NCBI GenBank assembly: GCA_964464965.1
Contig: CAYXHM010000008.1
Location: forward strand, 62,001 to 126,000
Direction: 5' to 3'
DNA: 64,000 nucleotides
DNA from: UBA5543 sp964464965
Lineage (GTDB): Bacteria; Bacteroidota; Bacteroidia; Chitinophagales; Chitinophagaceae
A model generated the notes under the pieces. It was given only the letters and a program-made list of their open reading frames with translations. It was not told the DNA's origin and ran no database searches. Below are positions 1-8,134 of this stretch, piece after piece. Positions within the stretch are counted from its first letter, which is position 1; each line of letters begins with the position of its first letter. The position numbers were made by a program, and so were the translations under genes.

Positions 1-202
1 TGTAGAGTTATATAAAGGTGCATTTATAGGGTGGAATGTACGGGGCAAATTCTTACTGAATCCAAAGAAATTTACTGAACTGCCACCTTATAATATTGCA
101 GGCTACGGCAAGGGTGAAAAGAACAGCATATTCGACTTTAATGTGTACCTGAGCTACGCCATCCGTTGGGACAGGAAACATATACCACCAGTTAAAAAGT
201 AG
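1..202 (+). CDS. C-terminal end of an outer-membrane-type protein (partial)
   Basis: An open frame read from base 2 ends in TAG at 200-202 and gives 66 residues of a protein whose start lies outside the window. The tail alternates aromatic and polar residues (FDFNVYLSYAIRW), as in the last strands of a beta-barrel, and ends in a basic stretch. It may belong to the DUF6048 outer-membrane family, but this is recalled from general appearance only. The stop directly abuts the stop of the convergent DUF58 gene, with no spacer between the two. Confidence 0.6.
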   Translation, partial: VELYKGAFIGWNVRGKFLLNPKKFTELPPYNIAGYGKGEKNSIFDFNVYLSYAIRWDRKHIPPVKK

Positions 203-1582
203 TTATAATACCGCGTAGCTCACGCTGCTTTTCTTTAGTAGCTCCTCTATAGCTTTTTCTTTTTTCAGTATCCTGAAACGGGTGGGGGATATCACCCATG
301 TGGTGCGCAGTTTATTCAGCCTGTCTTTCGGTGGCAGGAATAACAAGCGTTTTATCCAGTTCCATGCTACCAGGTGTTTAAATGTCTGCGATAGTTTTAC
401 ATAATAAACGATAGTTGATTCTGTGCAATTTTCAAGCACATCTTCCAGTTGTTTGGGATTGGTGAGCGATGATATACACAATACCGTTCCCTGTTTCGGG
501 TTAAAGTAATCTTGTAGTTCTTTATCTGTATGCCAGCTGCTGTTGCTGATGATGCGTGCGCTTTTTTCAGCATCACCCAGGTGTTCAGGCAGGTTGAAGG
601 ATTGGTCAGGTATGTAACGCATAGCCCATTCTTTGGCAGCAAGCGTGTCATACACTGTCCATATATGGTTTTTATAATGGTTCAGCATTTCTTTCAGGTA
701 GCCTTCTCCCGCCCATGCGGTATTGTCTGCATAAAACGATGCGTAGAAATACAGGTGCGATGCAAATGGTTCCATCCGTTCAGGCATACGCACTACCAGT
801 TCCCTGTTACGTGCATACAGCTTCCACACTATCCTGCGCACATCATCTCCTGATTCAAAGTCTTTGTAATTCAGGTATTCGCCCTCTACGCGCCTTAGCT
901 GGTCTATACGTATATCAGTAGTTTCTGTTTTGCGTGGGGCTACTTCTTTATCTTCTTTCTTCTTTAATACAGGTGGCTGGTAAAACTGTCCTGAAATGGG
1001 TTGACGCACCGGCAATGAAAACAGGTGCAGCATATCATGAAAGTAAACAAACCCGCCCTGCAGTTCATATTCCTTAATGTCTGCAAGGTCCATACGGCTA
1101 CGCCCTGTTATAGCTATTGGTATAGGATTGCTGCCTTTGCGTTTACCCGTCAGCAGGCTGAACTTGTCCGTCATTTCATGATTGTCATAAAATAAGCGGC
1201 CTTTTATCATACCCAGCAACGGGCGCAGGGCACGGTGCAAAGTTGCATCCATAAACAGCCTGTTCTTTTTGCCATTCTTGCTTTCGGTTACAAAACTCAG
1301 TTCCAGTTTCGCTTTGCCTTTCCTGCTCAGCCATATATAGTATAGCCAACTGAATAATGTACTGAGCAGGGATGTGATAACAATGGCTATAATAAACCAG
1401 AACACCATCTTCCCCATCAGCATGATAAAAGGACGGAAAGGTTCGGGGTTGGTTTTAGAAGCCGGTGTGTACAGCAGTTTGTAGCCGATATAAGCTGCAA
1501 GCAGGCATAATACAGTATTGATGGTAAACGGGAAGTACTGTGCGTAATACCTTATCAGCCTTTTTAGTCTTTTCCAACTCAT
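203..1582 (-). CDS. DUF58 domain-containing membrane protein
   Basis: 459 residues from the ATG at 1582 (MSWKRLKRL). An upstream in-frame ATG at 1606 would add eight residues but has no better context. Two membrane segments lie at about residues 20-45 and 60-85. The DUF58 signature DFESGDDVRRIVWK with a following LVVR lies near residue 255; in the family this region resembles a von Willebrand A fold. DUF58 proteins usually sit beside MoxR ATPases and transglutaminase-like proteins and are thought to act in envelope processes, but no such partner is visible here, so the role stays open. Its stop abuts that of the gene before it. Confidence 0.85.
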   Translation of the reverse strand: MSWKRLKRLIRYYAQYFPFTINTVLCLLAAYIGYKLLYTPASKTNPEPFRPFIMLMGKMVFWFIIAIVITSLLSTLFSWLYYIWLSRKGKAKLELSFVTESKNGKKNRLFMDATLHRALRPLLGMIKGRLFYDNHEMTDKFSLLTGKRKGSNPIPIAITGRSRMDLADIKEYELQGGFVYFHDMLHLFSLPVRQPISGQFYQPPVLKKKEDKEVAPRKTETTDIRIDQLRRVEGEYLNYKDFESGDDVRRIVWKLYARNRELVVRMPERMEPFASHLYFYASFYADNTAWAGEGYLKEMLNHYKNHIWTVYDTLAAKEWAMRYIPDQSFNLPEHLGDAEKSARIISNSSWHTDKELQDYFNPKQGTVLCISSLTNPKQLEDVLENCTESTIVYYVKLSQTFKHLVAWNWIKRLLFLPPKDRLNKLRTTWVISPTRFRILKKEKAIEELLKKSSVSYAVL

Positions 1583-1645
1583 AGTACAGGCACGGAAAAT
1601 AAGCAATTGTGTATCAATATTGTGTTAAATCAGGGGTAAATCTTA

Positions 1646-1676
1646 TTGTTTTGCCTTTCATCTATTTGTATCTTTA
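1646..1676 (+). promoter_or_regulatory. Bacteroidota-type promoter for the DUF4412 gene
   Basis: TTG at 1646-1648, then 20 bases, then TATCTTTA at 1669-1676. The consensus is TTTG-N19-TAnnTTTG, so only the last base differs. The start codon follows 25 bases downstream. Confidence 0.5.
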
Positions 1677-1701
1677 AATTTCAATATAAGCATATAACCA
1701 C

Positions 1702-2493
1702 ATGAAGAGGATACTTATTACATCAACCGCATTGTTTTGCCTGTTTACCGCATCTGCGCAAAAGGCACAGGTAGAAAAAGCCTTGCAGGATAAATACATG
1801 AAGGAGCACGGCAATGCAGGTATGGGCAAGTTGCAGGAGTTTATGGACAACATGAACAATGCAACCACACGGCCCGAATATAAATTCCCCCTGGCACTTA
1901 CCATGCACATAACAAACTATGATAAGGGTGTAAAAAAGGACGAAACGGATATGAGGTGCCATATAAATGCTGCAGATGAAGCATTTGCAATAAGTGGCAA
2001 GGACATGAAGGGCGGCAGCAAGGATATGTTTATGGTATACGATTCTAAGAATAACGCTATGGTGATGCTGGACGAAAAGAAGAAAACATATACTGCCATG
2101 AACATGAATGCGCTGATGAGCGCCGAAATGCAGGCCAACCGTGGGAAGGGAGGTACTGCGGGGAATACCAAATGCACTAAAACGGGTAAGACAAAAAGTA
2201 TAAGAGGGTATGCCTGCGAGGAATATGTATGTATAGACCCGGAGAAAAAAGATACCAGGGCGGAAGTGTGGGTAACCAATAAAATACCTGTGAGCCTTGC
2301 AGGCGCTGCCAAAGGACAACCATGGGGAGCATACTACTCAGGCTTAGACGGTATGGCCGGTATGATGATGGAGGGTAAAATGTATGAAAATGATAAGCTG
2401 GAGGGCACTATGGAAGTGATGGATATTAACGAGAAGGCAAATCTCACCGTAACACTCAGCAATTATAAGAAGAACGAGATGTTTGCGCGTTAA
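1702..2493 (+). CDS. Secreted DUF4412 domain-containing protein
   Basis: 263 residues with a clear signal peptide (MKRILITSTALFCLFTASAQ). The mature part is rich in methionine and lysine and has the DUF4412 layout: a segment in which a bound dataset-like phrase MVMLDEKKKTYTAMN is followed by a cysteine pair region (TKSIRGYACEEYVC) and a proposed C-terminal beta region (AEVWVTNKIP). The family is widespread in Bacteroidota and its function is unknown; the fold is thought to resemble LolA/LolB-like lipoprotein carriers. It is transcribed alone from the promoter at 1646-1676 and overlaps the convergent CvfB-like gene by four bases at the stop codons. Confidence 0.85.
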   Translation: MKRILITSTALFCLFTASAQKAQVEKALQDKYMKEHGNAGMGKLQEFMDNMNNATTRPEYKFPLALTMHITNYDKGVKKDETDMRCHINAADEAFAISGKDMKGGSKDMFMVYDSKNNAMVMLDEKKKTYTAMNMNALMSAEMQANRGKGGTAGNTKCTKTGKTKSIRGYACEEYVCIDPEKKDTRAEVWVTNKIPVSLAGAAKGQPWGAYYSGLDGMAGMMMEGKMYENDKLEGTMEVMDINEKANLTVTLSNYKKNEMFAR

Positions 2494-3329
2494 GCCTCTT
2501 CTTCCAGCTTAATGCCGGTTTTTGTAAAGCTGATCTTTCTTTGCTTGTATAGAGAGCCTGTAGCCATTTTAAAGGCTTTCTTGCTCATGCCGAAGAACTC
2601 ATAAATCTCTTCCGGGTCTGACTTGTCGTGGTAAGGCAGGTAGCCGTTGTTTTCTTCCAGCAGGCGCAATACTTTTCCTGTTTCGTCCTCTATACGCTGG
2701 TAGCCTTTCTTGCCCAGCGATACATTTATTTTATCATCGTCCTGTACAGACTTTATAAAACCTTTCTCCTTATCGCCCGGTGCCAGTTCTTTAAATACTT
2801 CGTTGAAATGTACCAGCCCTTCGTGCTTGTTATTAATAATAACGGCATAGCCCAGGTCTGTTTCGCGCCATACTATCAGGTCCACCTCGTCGCCTTCAGC
2901 CACGGTCAGGTTCTCATTGCTGATGTACCTGCCTATATGTTCCGTTGCAGCTATACGCCCGGTCATCTCATCTTCGTATATATATACCAGGTAGTTACCC
3001 CCAACCCTTATGGGCGACCGCTGCTGGGATAAGGGCAGGAAAAGGTCTTTCATCAGGCCCCAGTCGAGGAAGGCGCCATGCTCATTTTTATCTTTCACCC
3101 GCATTGATAAAATATCACCCACTGCGCCAAAAGGCTTTTGGGTAGTGGCTATAGGGCGGCCCTCGTTATCATGATAAATGAAAACGTCTATCTCATCTCC
3201 TTCGCGGGCATCGCGTGGTACAAATCTTTTGGGCAGCAGTATTTCATCACCATCGCCACCATCCAGGTACAGCCCGAAGTCAACGTGTTTTACAACCCTT
3301 AATGTATGATACCTGCCTGCCTGCAACAT
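2490..3329 (-). CDS. CvfB-like S1 RNA-binding protein
   Basis: 279 residues, the usual length of the CvfB/YitL family. Three S1-like OB domains can be traced (residues about 1-60, 65-130 and 150-205: LRVVKHVDFGLYLDGG, GAFLDWGLMKDLFLPL, AVIINNKHEGLVHFNEV), followed by a winged-helix end (residues 215-279, with EEIYEFFGMSKKAFKMA). CvfB in Staphylococcus binds RNA and affects virulence gene expression; in Bacteroidota the targets are unknown. The cytoplasmic location follows from the lack of a signal peptide. It stands 31 bases downstream of the cupin gene's stop on the same strand, so the two may be cotranscribed. Confidence 0.88.
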   Translation of the reverse strand: MLQAGRYHTLRVVKHVDFGLYLDGGDGDEILLPKRFVPRDAREGDEIDVFIYHDNEGRPIATTQKPFGAVGDILSMRVKDKNEHGAFLDWGLMKDLFLPLSQQRSPIRVGGNYLVYIYEDEMTGRIAATEHIGRYISNENLTVAEGDEVDLIVWRETDLGYAVIINNKHEGLVHFNEVFKELAPGDKEKGFIKSVQDDDKINVSLGKKGYQRIEDETGKVLRLLEENNGYLPYHDKSDPEEIYEFFGMSKKAFKMATGSLYKQRKISFTKTGIKLEEEA

Positions 3330-3360
3330 CTTTATCCTGTTTTTAGCCTGCTAAGCTAAT

Positions 3361-3756
3361 CTATTTTTTCAAGGCCATTATAAGCAGGAATACGGAATCT
3401 TCCATGGCAGTAACGCTATGCGGAATTTTTTCATGCAGTGTAATCATGTTTCCCGGTACCAGTTTCTTCTCCTTTCCATCGGCTGCAAATACGATATGCC
3501 CCTCCAGTAGTTGTACGCTGATGACACCTTCCGCAGTATGTTCCTGCATTTCCTGCCCGCCATGCAGCCCCACCAACACTATGCGCATAGTGTTGCATTT
3601 AAATACCGTTATAGAGTTGCGGCTGTTGTCCAGCCACGATTCTTCTGACTTTAGCTGGCTGATGTATTTTGGCAGGTCTATATCTACCATTGGAGCATCT
3701 ATTACTCTTTCACCTTCCGGCCTTTTCTTCGTTGCGTCATTACTCCGTTCTTCCAT
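3361..3756 (-). CDS. Small cupin-domain protein
   Basis: 131 residues with a single cupin barrel in the C-terminal two thirds. Motif 1 is degenerate (HTAEGVISVQLLEG), motif 2 reads PGNMITLHEKIPHSV, so one or two of the usual metal-binding histidines are kept (H in HTAE and H in PHSV). The N-terminus is a charged, probably disordered stretch. Substrate unknown; small cupins of this sort often sense or isomerise small molecules, but nothing here fixes the role. It is followed on the same strand by the CvfB-like gene after 31 bases. Confidence 0.8.
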   Translation of the reverse strand: MEERSNDATKKRPEGERVIDAPMVDIDLPKYISQLKSEESWLDNSRNSITVFKCNTMRIVLVGLHGGQEMQEHTAEGVISVQLLEGHIVFAADGKEKKLVPGNMITLHEKIPHSVTAMEDSVFLLIMALKK

Positions 3757-3854
3757 AATACATGTTTTTTTATTTGCTTAATTTTACTACGTCCTGCTGT
3801 TTTCCTTAAAATTACGTGGGATTAACCAGTATATTGTATTCAAACAATGCTTCT

Positions 3855-4943
3855 ATGAAAAAGTTTTTACCATTGCTTTTGCTTGCTGTTGCAAACATCG
3901 CACATGCGCAGGTTTCCATTACCGCGGCAGATCTGCCGGTGGCAGGCGATACACTCAGGTATAGCGAGATGGACCCGATTGCTCTTTCTATCAACCTGGC
4001 AGACATTGGCACTAACAAAACATGGGACTTCAGTACCGTATTATGGTCGGACGTGCAGGGCGTGGACGAGTACAAAACAGTAACGCAGGTAAACCCTGTA
4101 TATGCGGCGGTACTATCTGCCAGTGCATATGGCTATAAAGTAGCAGACACCTTCGGGGCGGGGCAGGGTGGCATACCCTTGCCAGTGCCACTACCGGTAA
4201 ACATTACAGATGTGTACACTTTTTACGGGAAGAAGTCATCTCCTAACAGGTTTGTAGCAGAAGGGTTTGCAGCCAGTGTAGGTGGTACAGGCATTCCCGC
4301 AGCGTACAATAATGAAGACGAGTTGTACTTTCTGCCATTGGCCTATGGCAATTATGATAGCTCTGATTACCGCCTCAGGATACAGATACCATCGCTGGGT
4401 ACCCTGGTGCAGGACGGCTACCGCAAAACATGGGTTGACGGCTGGGGGACTATCCAAACACCATATTTCACTACGCCTGTAAATTGCATCCGCATACGGT
4501 CGGAAATTAACGAGATAGACAGCATACAGGTGGCACCGTTGCCAGCTATAGGCATACCACGTGTAGGCGTAGATTATAAATGGCTGGTACCGGGTGAGCA
4601 TTATCCTGCATTATGGGTATCTACTACGGTAGCCGGGGGGCAGGAAACACCAACAGCCGTAAGGTACAGGGACAGCTATAAACCTGTTGCGATACAAAAA
4701 ACAAAACAGGCGGTAGTAACCAGGCTGAACGCTTATCCAAACCCGGCAACAGACCATATTCTTTTGACAATACCGGCTGATGCAAAACAATACACTATCG
4801 AGGTGTTTGACATGCAGGGTAGATCAGTAAGTGTGCAGCATAATAATAACCGCATTACAGTTTCAGGTTTGGCGCCCGGCAATTATATCACCCGTGTTAC
4901 AGCAGGGGGCTATACCGGTTACACCTCTTTTGTGAAGAAATAG
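3855..4943 (+). CDS. T9SS-sorted secreted protein
   Basis: 362 residues. The start chosen is ATG 3855 because it begins a standard signal peptide (MKKFLPLLLLAVANIAHAQ); an ATG 39 bases earlier would put a polar stretch before it. The body has no family I recognise. The last ~75 residues are a type A T9SS sorting domain: YPNPATDHILL, then VFDMQGRSV, then LAPGNYITRV and the closing lysines. Such domains are cut off after passage through the outer membrane, so the protein is predicted to be secreted or held on the surface. Confidence 0.85.
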   Translation: MKKFLPLLLLAVANIAHAQVSITAADLPVAGDTLRYSEMDPIALSINLADIGTNKTWDFSTVLWSDVQGVDEYKTVTQVNPVYAAVLSASAYGYKVADTFGAGQGGIPLPVPLPVNITDVYTFYGKKSSPNRFVAEGFAASVGGTGIPAAYNNEDELYFLPLAYGNYDSSDYRLRIQIPSLGTLVQDGYRKTWVDGWGTIQTPYFTTPVNCIRIRSEINEIDSIQVAPLPAIGIPRVGVDYKWLVPGEHYPALWVSTTVAGGQETPTAVRYRDSYKPVAIQKTKQAVVTRLNAYPNPATDHILLTIPADAKQYTIEVFDMQGRSVSVQHNNNRITVSGLAPGNYITRVTAGGYTGYTSFVKK

Positions 4944-5071
4944 TATCAAGGGGTGGGATGTTCACTTATATATCAAAGCGTGTGTACCTGTAGCTGTTTA
5001 ACATTATGTTCTGATTTGCATGGGTAAATTGCGGGTTGTTACTGATATTAAACGAAATAAATACATAGGAT

Positions 5072-5356
5072 ATGAAGTGCCCGAATTGTAATTAAACGCT
5101 GCTGATGACGGAGCGCCACAATGTAGAGATTGATTACTGCCCGTCGTGCCGGGGTGTATGGCTGGATAAAGGTGAATTGGATAAAATGCTGGAATATGTT
5201 GAAAGTAAATATGCCGGTAATAACAATCCTGCGCAGCAGCCGCCTGCCAATGAGCAGTACGACAACTACCGCCGCGATGACGACCGCAAGCATTACAACC
5301 AGGGAAAACCATACAAGAAAAAATCCTTCCTGGGCGATATGTTTGATTTCGACTAG
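5072..5356 (+). pseudogene. TFIIB-type zinc-ribbon protein gene with internal stop
   Basis: Reading from ATG 5072 gives MKCPNCN, then TAA at 5093-5095, then TLLMTERHNVEIDYCPSC in the same frame. Together the two parts make the usual zinc-ribbon protein (CPNC knuckle, about 20 residues, CPSC knuckle, RGVWLDKGELDKML helix, then a polar Q/N-rich tail and KKKSFLGDMFDFD). The family is normally about 90 residues; this one would be 94 without the stop. As written, only a 7-residue peptide or a protein restarted at ATG 5105 could be made, and the latter lacks the first cysteine pair and could not close the zinc site. A base error in the assembly is possible. Confidence 0.8.
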
Positions 5357-5658
5357 TAACGGAATTATCGTTATAGAATGCAAATAGCCCTTTCGGACTT
5401 TTGTTGTTTCCAATTGTTACGAAGAACTACTGAATTGATTGCCCGATAAAAAGTCAATTCCTTCGGGTTTACGGTCTCTACTCTATCATATATATGCTTG
5501 ATTAACGACTACCGGGCCCTGTGGCTCAGTAACCAAATCTCACTGAAAAACTATAGGGTAGAACTGAAACTAACGGACAATTCTGACAAATAATATTGGT
5601 TCAACTATTTATTGAATTAATTTAGTGTCAAATCTTATTAAATTTTTAAAGCAACGTT
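5357..5658. other. Gap upstream of HU
   Basis: About 300 bases with no credible gene. It holds the likely HU promoter near its end (5596-5625). A short stretch at 5514-5530 looks like the 5' arm of a tRNA but cannot be completed into a cloverleaf. Confidence 0.6.
5596..5625 (+). promoter_or_regulatory. Probable promoter of the HU gene
   Basis: TTG at 5596-5598, 19 bases, then TAATTTAG at 5618-5625, one mismatch from TAnnTTTG. The start codon is 33 bases downstream. Confidence 0.4.
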
Positions 5659-5949
5659 ATGAACAAAGCTGAATTAATTGACCAAATTTCCAAAGATGCC
5701 GGCATTACTAAAACACAGGCGAATGATGTGCTTGATGCATTTACAGGCGGTGTAACTGCTGCCCTGAAGAAGGGAGACACTGTAACCTTAGTAGGCTTCG
5801 GTACTTTTTCTGTTTTACCGCGTGCTGCCCGCAATGGCAGGAACCCCCAAACAGGTGAAACAATAAAAATAAAAGCAAGTAAAGTGCCTAAATTTAAACC
5901 AGGCAAAGATTTGAAGGATAAAATTGCCGGTGTAAAAGCTAAGAAATAG
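5659..5949 (+). CDS. hup: HU family DNA-binding protein
   Basis: 96 residues, slightly longer than E. coli HU (90). The fold can be followed: helices at residues 1-40 (MNKAELIDQISKDAGITK), the core GFGTFSVLPRAAR at about 47-59, and the DNA-binding arm tip NGRNPQTGE where the proline intercalates into DNA. The C-terminal strand FKPGKDLKDKI is typical, with a short lysine tail added. It bends and compacts DNA as a homodimer. Monocistronic, with its own promoter and a hairpin after the stop. Confidence 0.96.
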   Translation: MNKAELIDQISKDAGITKTQANDVLDAFTGGVTAALKKGDTVTLVGFGTFSVLPRAARNGRNPQTGETIKIKASKVPKFKPGKDLKDKIAGVKAKK

Positions 5950-5976
5950 AACATACACTGGTTATCAAAAATCAAA

Positions 5977-6012
5977 AAAGAGGCTGGCTCTAATAATAGA
6001 GACAGCCTCTTT
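5977..6012. terminator. Hairpin terminator after HU, possibly bidirectional
   Basis: AAAGAGGCTG at 5977-5986 pairs exactly with CAGCCTCTTT at 6003-6012, and five of six inner bases also pair. An A-run to the left (a T-run on the minus strand) makes it at least as good for transcripts coming from the tRNA side. Confidence 0.75.
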
Positions 6013-6094
6013 AATGTATATCTGTATTTGCCAATGTAATCAGTTGTGCAACTTCCCTGTGGTGCAGCCGATTTGTACCTACGTTGTGCCAAAC

Positions 6095-6124
6095 AAAAAA
6101 AGCCAACTCTTTCGAGTCGGCTTT
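6095..6124 (-). terminator. Terminator after tRNA-Leu
   Basis: On the minus strand an 11-bp stem (AAAGCCGACTC with GAGTTGGCTTT, one G-T pair) with loop GAAA is followed by a run of T, 11 bases after the tRNA 3' end. Confidence 0.8.
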
Positions 6125-6134
6125 AATTTTTATG

Positions 6135-6220
6135 TGCCCCAGGCGGGACTTGAACCCGCACGAGCATTGCTGCCCACAGGATTTTAAGTCCTGCGTGTCT
6201 ACCAATTTCACCACCAGGGC
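6135..6220 (-). tRNA. tRNA-Leu (anticodon TAA)
   Basis: 86 bases. The acceptor arm GCCCTGG pairs with CTGGGGC (two G-T pairs), the anticodon arm is CAGGA-CTTAAAA-TCCTG with anticodon TAA, a long variable arm marks class II, and the T arm is GCGGG-TTCAAGT-CCCGC. The discriminator base is A, as expected for leucine. CCA is not encoded. It follows tRNA-Gly on the same strand. Confidence 0.97.
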
Positions 6221-6255
6221 GGCCATTTGTACCTGTTATAAAAACAGGCTCAAAC

Positions 6256-6286
6256 AAAAAATTCCAAACGGTTAAGCTTGGAATTT
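6256..6286 (-). terminator. Terminator after tRNA-Gly
   Basis: On the minus strand ATTCCAA at 6284-6278 pairs with TTGGAAT at 6267-6261 and is followed by a T-run (A-run 6256-6261). A second small hairpin lies at about 6232-6248. Confidence 0.6.
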
Positions 6287-6294
6287 ATGTTTAG

Positions 6295-6367
6295 AGCGGA
6301 AGACGAGATTCGAACCCGCGACCCCCACCTTGGCAAGGTGGTGCTCTACCAGCTGAGCTACTTCCGC
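6295..6367 (-). tRNA. tRNA-Gly (anticodon GCC)
   Basis: 73 bases. Acceptor GCGGAAG pairs with CTTCCGC, D arm has GCTC-AGCTGGTA-GAGC, anticodon arm CCACC-TTGCCAA-GGTGG has anticodon GCC, and the T loop is TTCGAAT. CCA is not encoded. Confidence 0.97.
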
Positions 6368-6504
6368 ATTTGTTTTTAAGAACTTTGGGAGTGCAAAGAT
6401 AGGGGACAGAAATGAAAATGCAAACACCCTAAAATATATTTCTTTTTATAAAGGTACTTTTGCTCAACTGGTTAAATATTAGGTAATTAAGTACGCACAT
6501 TATA

Positions 6505-6512
6505 TAACTTTG
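6505..6512 (+). promoter_or_regulatory. -7 box directly before ccmB
   Basis: TAACTTTG matches TAnnTTTG exactly. Only five bases separate it from the ATG at 6518, so the transcript would start at or next to the start codon. No good TTG lies at the -33 position. Confidence 0.45.
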
Positions 6513-6517
6513 CGCTA

Positions 6518-7174
6518 ATGCCCGCATATCCTGTTTTTACACTGATACACAAAGACCTGCTGCTGGAATGGCGGCAGAAACATACTTTTTACGGGGTGCT
6601 GCTGTACGTAGGCGCTACCGTATTCATGGTATATATGATGAGTGGCCAGCCCGATGCCAAGGTATGGAACGCCCTTTTCTGGATTACCCAACTGTTCATA
6701 GCCGTAAACTCTGTAGCCAAAAGTTTTTTGCAGGAGCACCCTAACCGTTTCCGTTACTATTTTACCATAGTGCCGCCGGTACAGTTCCTGGTGGCTAAAA
6801 TGGTGTACAGCACATTTTTAATGCTCACGGTGAGTGGTATATCGCTGCTGCTGTTCAATATAATGCTGGGCGCACCGCTGAAACAGGTGGGTGTGTTTAT
6901 TGCCGTTACGGCCATAGGCAGTGTAAGCCTCTCTGTTATTTTTACATTCCTGTCGGCCATAGCAGCCCGTGCGCAAAACAATGCCGCGCTGATGGCGATA
7001 CTCGGTTTCCCGCTGGTGACACCCATACTGATGATACTGAGCAAACTGGCAGTAAAGGCCATAGTGCCGGTATATGTGCCCGGCTGGTGGAAGCTGATGC
7101 TGGTATTATCTGCATTGGATATATTAATAATAATATTAGGTATTATACTGTTTCCCTTTCTGTGGCAGGAATAA
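6518..7174 (+). CDS. ccmB: Heme exporter protein CcmB
   Basis: 218 residues, normal for CcmB. A short cytoplasmic start (LIHKDLLLEWRQKHTF, the family signature) is followed by six hydrophobic segments. CcmB is the membrane part of the CcmAB ABC transporter, which in system I cytochrome c maturation drives release of holo-CcmE using ATP. No ccmA ATPase gene is next to it. The start at 6518 is fixed by the conserved KDLLLEWR at residues 12-19 and no other Met lies before it. First gene of ccmB-ccmC-ccmD, with ccmC 41 bases downstream. Confidence 0.92.
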   Translation: MPAYPVFTLIHKDLLLEWRQKHTFYGVLLYVGATVFMVYMMSGQPDAKVWNALFWITQLFIAVNSVAKSFLQEHPNRFRYYFTIVPPVQFLVAKMVYSTFLMLTVSGISLLLFNIMLGAPLKQVGVFIAVTAIGSVSLSVIFTFLSAIAARAQNNAALMAILGFPLVTPILMILSKLAVKAIVPVYVPGWWKLMLVLSALDILIIILGIILFPFLWQE

Positions 7175-7215
7175 TATAATCTGTTACATTTGCTGAAATT
7201 TTTTAAACTTCGCTC

Positions 7216-7887
7216 ATGCGAAAGTCCTGGTGGAAGATTGTTTGTGTTATTCTTTTAGCCTACGCGCTTATCGGCGGGTTATTAATGCCCGTACCGCGCC
7301 AGCACATACTTAACGAAACTTCGCGCAACCTGTATTATCATGTGCCCATGTGGTTTACCATGATACTCTTATTCACAGGCGCTTTTATCTATTCTATAAA
7401 ATACTTGCGCAGCGGCAACCTTGTGCATGACATTAACGCGGCTGTACTTACCAAAGTGGGCATCGTGTTCAGCATACTGGGTATGGTTACGGGTATGGAG
7501 TGGGCGCAATATACCTGGGGCGCAGCGTGGAGCAACGACCCAAAGCAACTGGGCACTGCCGTGTGCATGCTTATATACTTTGCCTACCTGATACTACGTG
7601 GCGGGCTTAACGATGAAGAAAAACGTGCTAAGATAGGTGCGGTGTACAACATATTTGCCTTTGCGCTGATGATACCCCTGATATGGGTATTGCCCCGCAT
7701 GGTAGATTCATTACACCCCGGTAACGGAGGCAACCCCGGCTTTAATGCATACGACCTGAACAGCCAGATGAGGATGGTATTTTATCCCGCGGTGATAGGG
7801 TGGTTCCTGCTGGGGCTGTGGATGAGCACGCTGATGATAAGGGTAGAACTGCTGAAGTATAACAGGGAAAACGAGGCACTTAATTAA
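7216..7887 (+). CDS. ccmC: Cytochrome c biogenesis protein CcmC (CcsA family)
   Basis: 223 residues, close to the usual length of CcmC. It has six membrane segments and the tryptophan-rich heme-handling motif (WAQYTWGAAWSNDPKQLG, residues about 95-112), flanked by conserved histidines such as the one in YYHVPMWF and the one in DSLHPGNG. CcmC loads heme onto the chaperone CcmE in the periplasm. A TACATTTG box at 7185-7192 might give extra transcription, but the gene is probably read with ccmB. The ccmD-like gene starts ten bases after its stop. Confidence 0.93.
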   Translation: MRKSWWKIVCVILLAYALIGGLLMPVPRQHILNETSRNLYYHVPMWFTMILLFTGAFIYSIKYLRSGNLVHDINAAVLTKVGIVFSILGMVTGMEWAQYTWGAAWSNDPKQLGTAVCMLIYFAYLILRGGLNDEEKRAKIGAVYNIFAFALMIPLIWVLPRMVDSLHPGNGGNPGFNAYDLNSQMRMVFYPAVIGWFLLGLWMSTLMIRVELLKYNRENEALN

Positions 7888-7897
7888 TAAAACAGCT

Positions 7898-8110
7898 ATG
7901 CATAAAACATCATTACTAACAGTTGTATTTTCCATGCTATTTCTGCTGCAGGCTGCTGCGCAGGATAGCGTACCGGAAATGGCCGATACCATGCGCTCAA
8001 ACGGTAAAATATACGTTGTTGTTTTAGTATTAGCCACTATCTTTGCGGGGATTATTGCCTACCTCGTCAGGATAGACCGCAGAATCAGTAAAATCGAAAA
8101 AAATAAATAA
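7898..8110 (+). CDS. CcmD-like small membrane protein
   Basis: 70 residues: a signal-like first segment (MHKTSLLTVVFSMLFLLQAAAQ), a short polar stretch, a second membrane segment (IYVVVLVLATIFAGIIAYLV) and a basic end with RIDRRISKIEKNK. Position right after ccmC and the single main membrane helix with a charged cytoplasmic end fit CcmD, which helps release holo-CcmE. Sequence alone would be too short to prove this. The gene after it, glutamate dehydrogenase, begins 24 bases later and may be partly cotranscribed. Confidence 0.75.
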   Translation: MHKTSLLTVVFSMLFLLQAAAQDSVPEMADTMRSNGKIYVVVLVLATIFAGIIAYLVRIDRRISKIEKNK

Positions 8111-8134
8111 TATCATTTTTAACTAAAAAAAATC

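Noticed and set aside
5514..5560. Text resembling the 5' half of a tRNA (GGGCCCTGTGGCTCAG)
   Set aside because: No matching anticodon arm, T arm or acceptor 3' strand follows.
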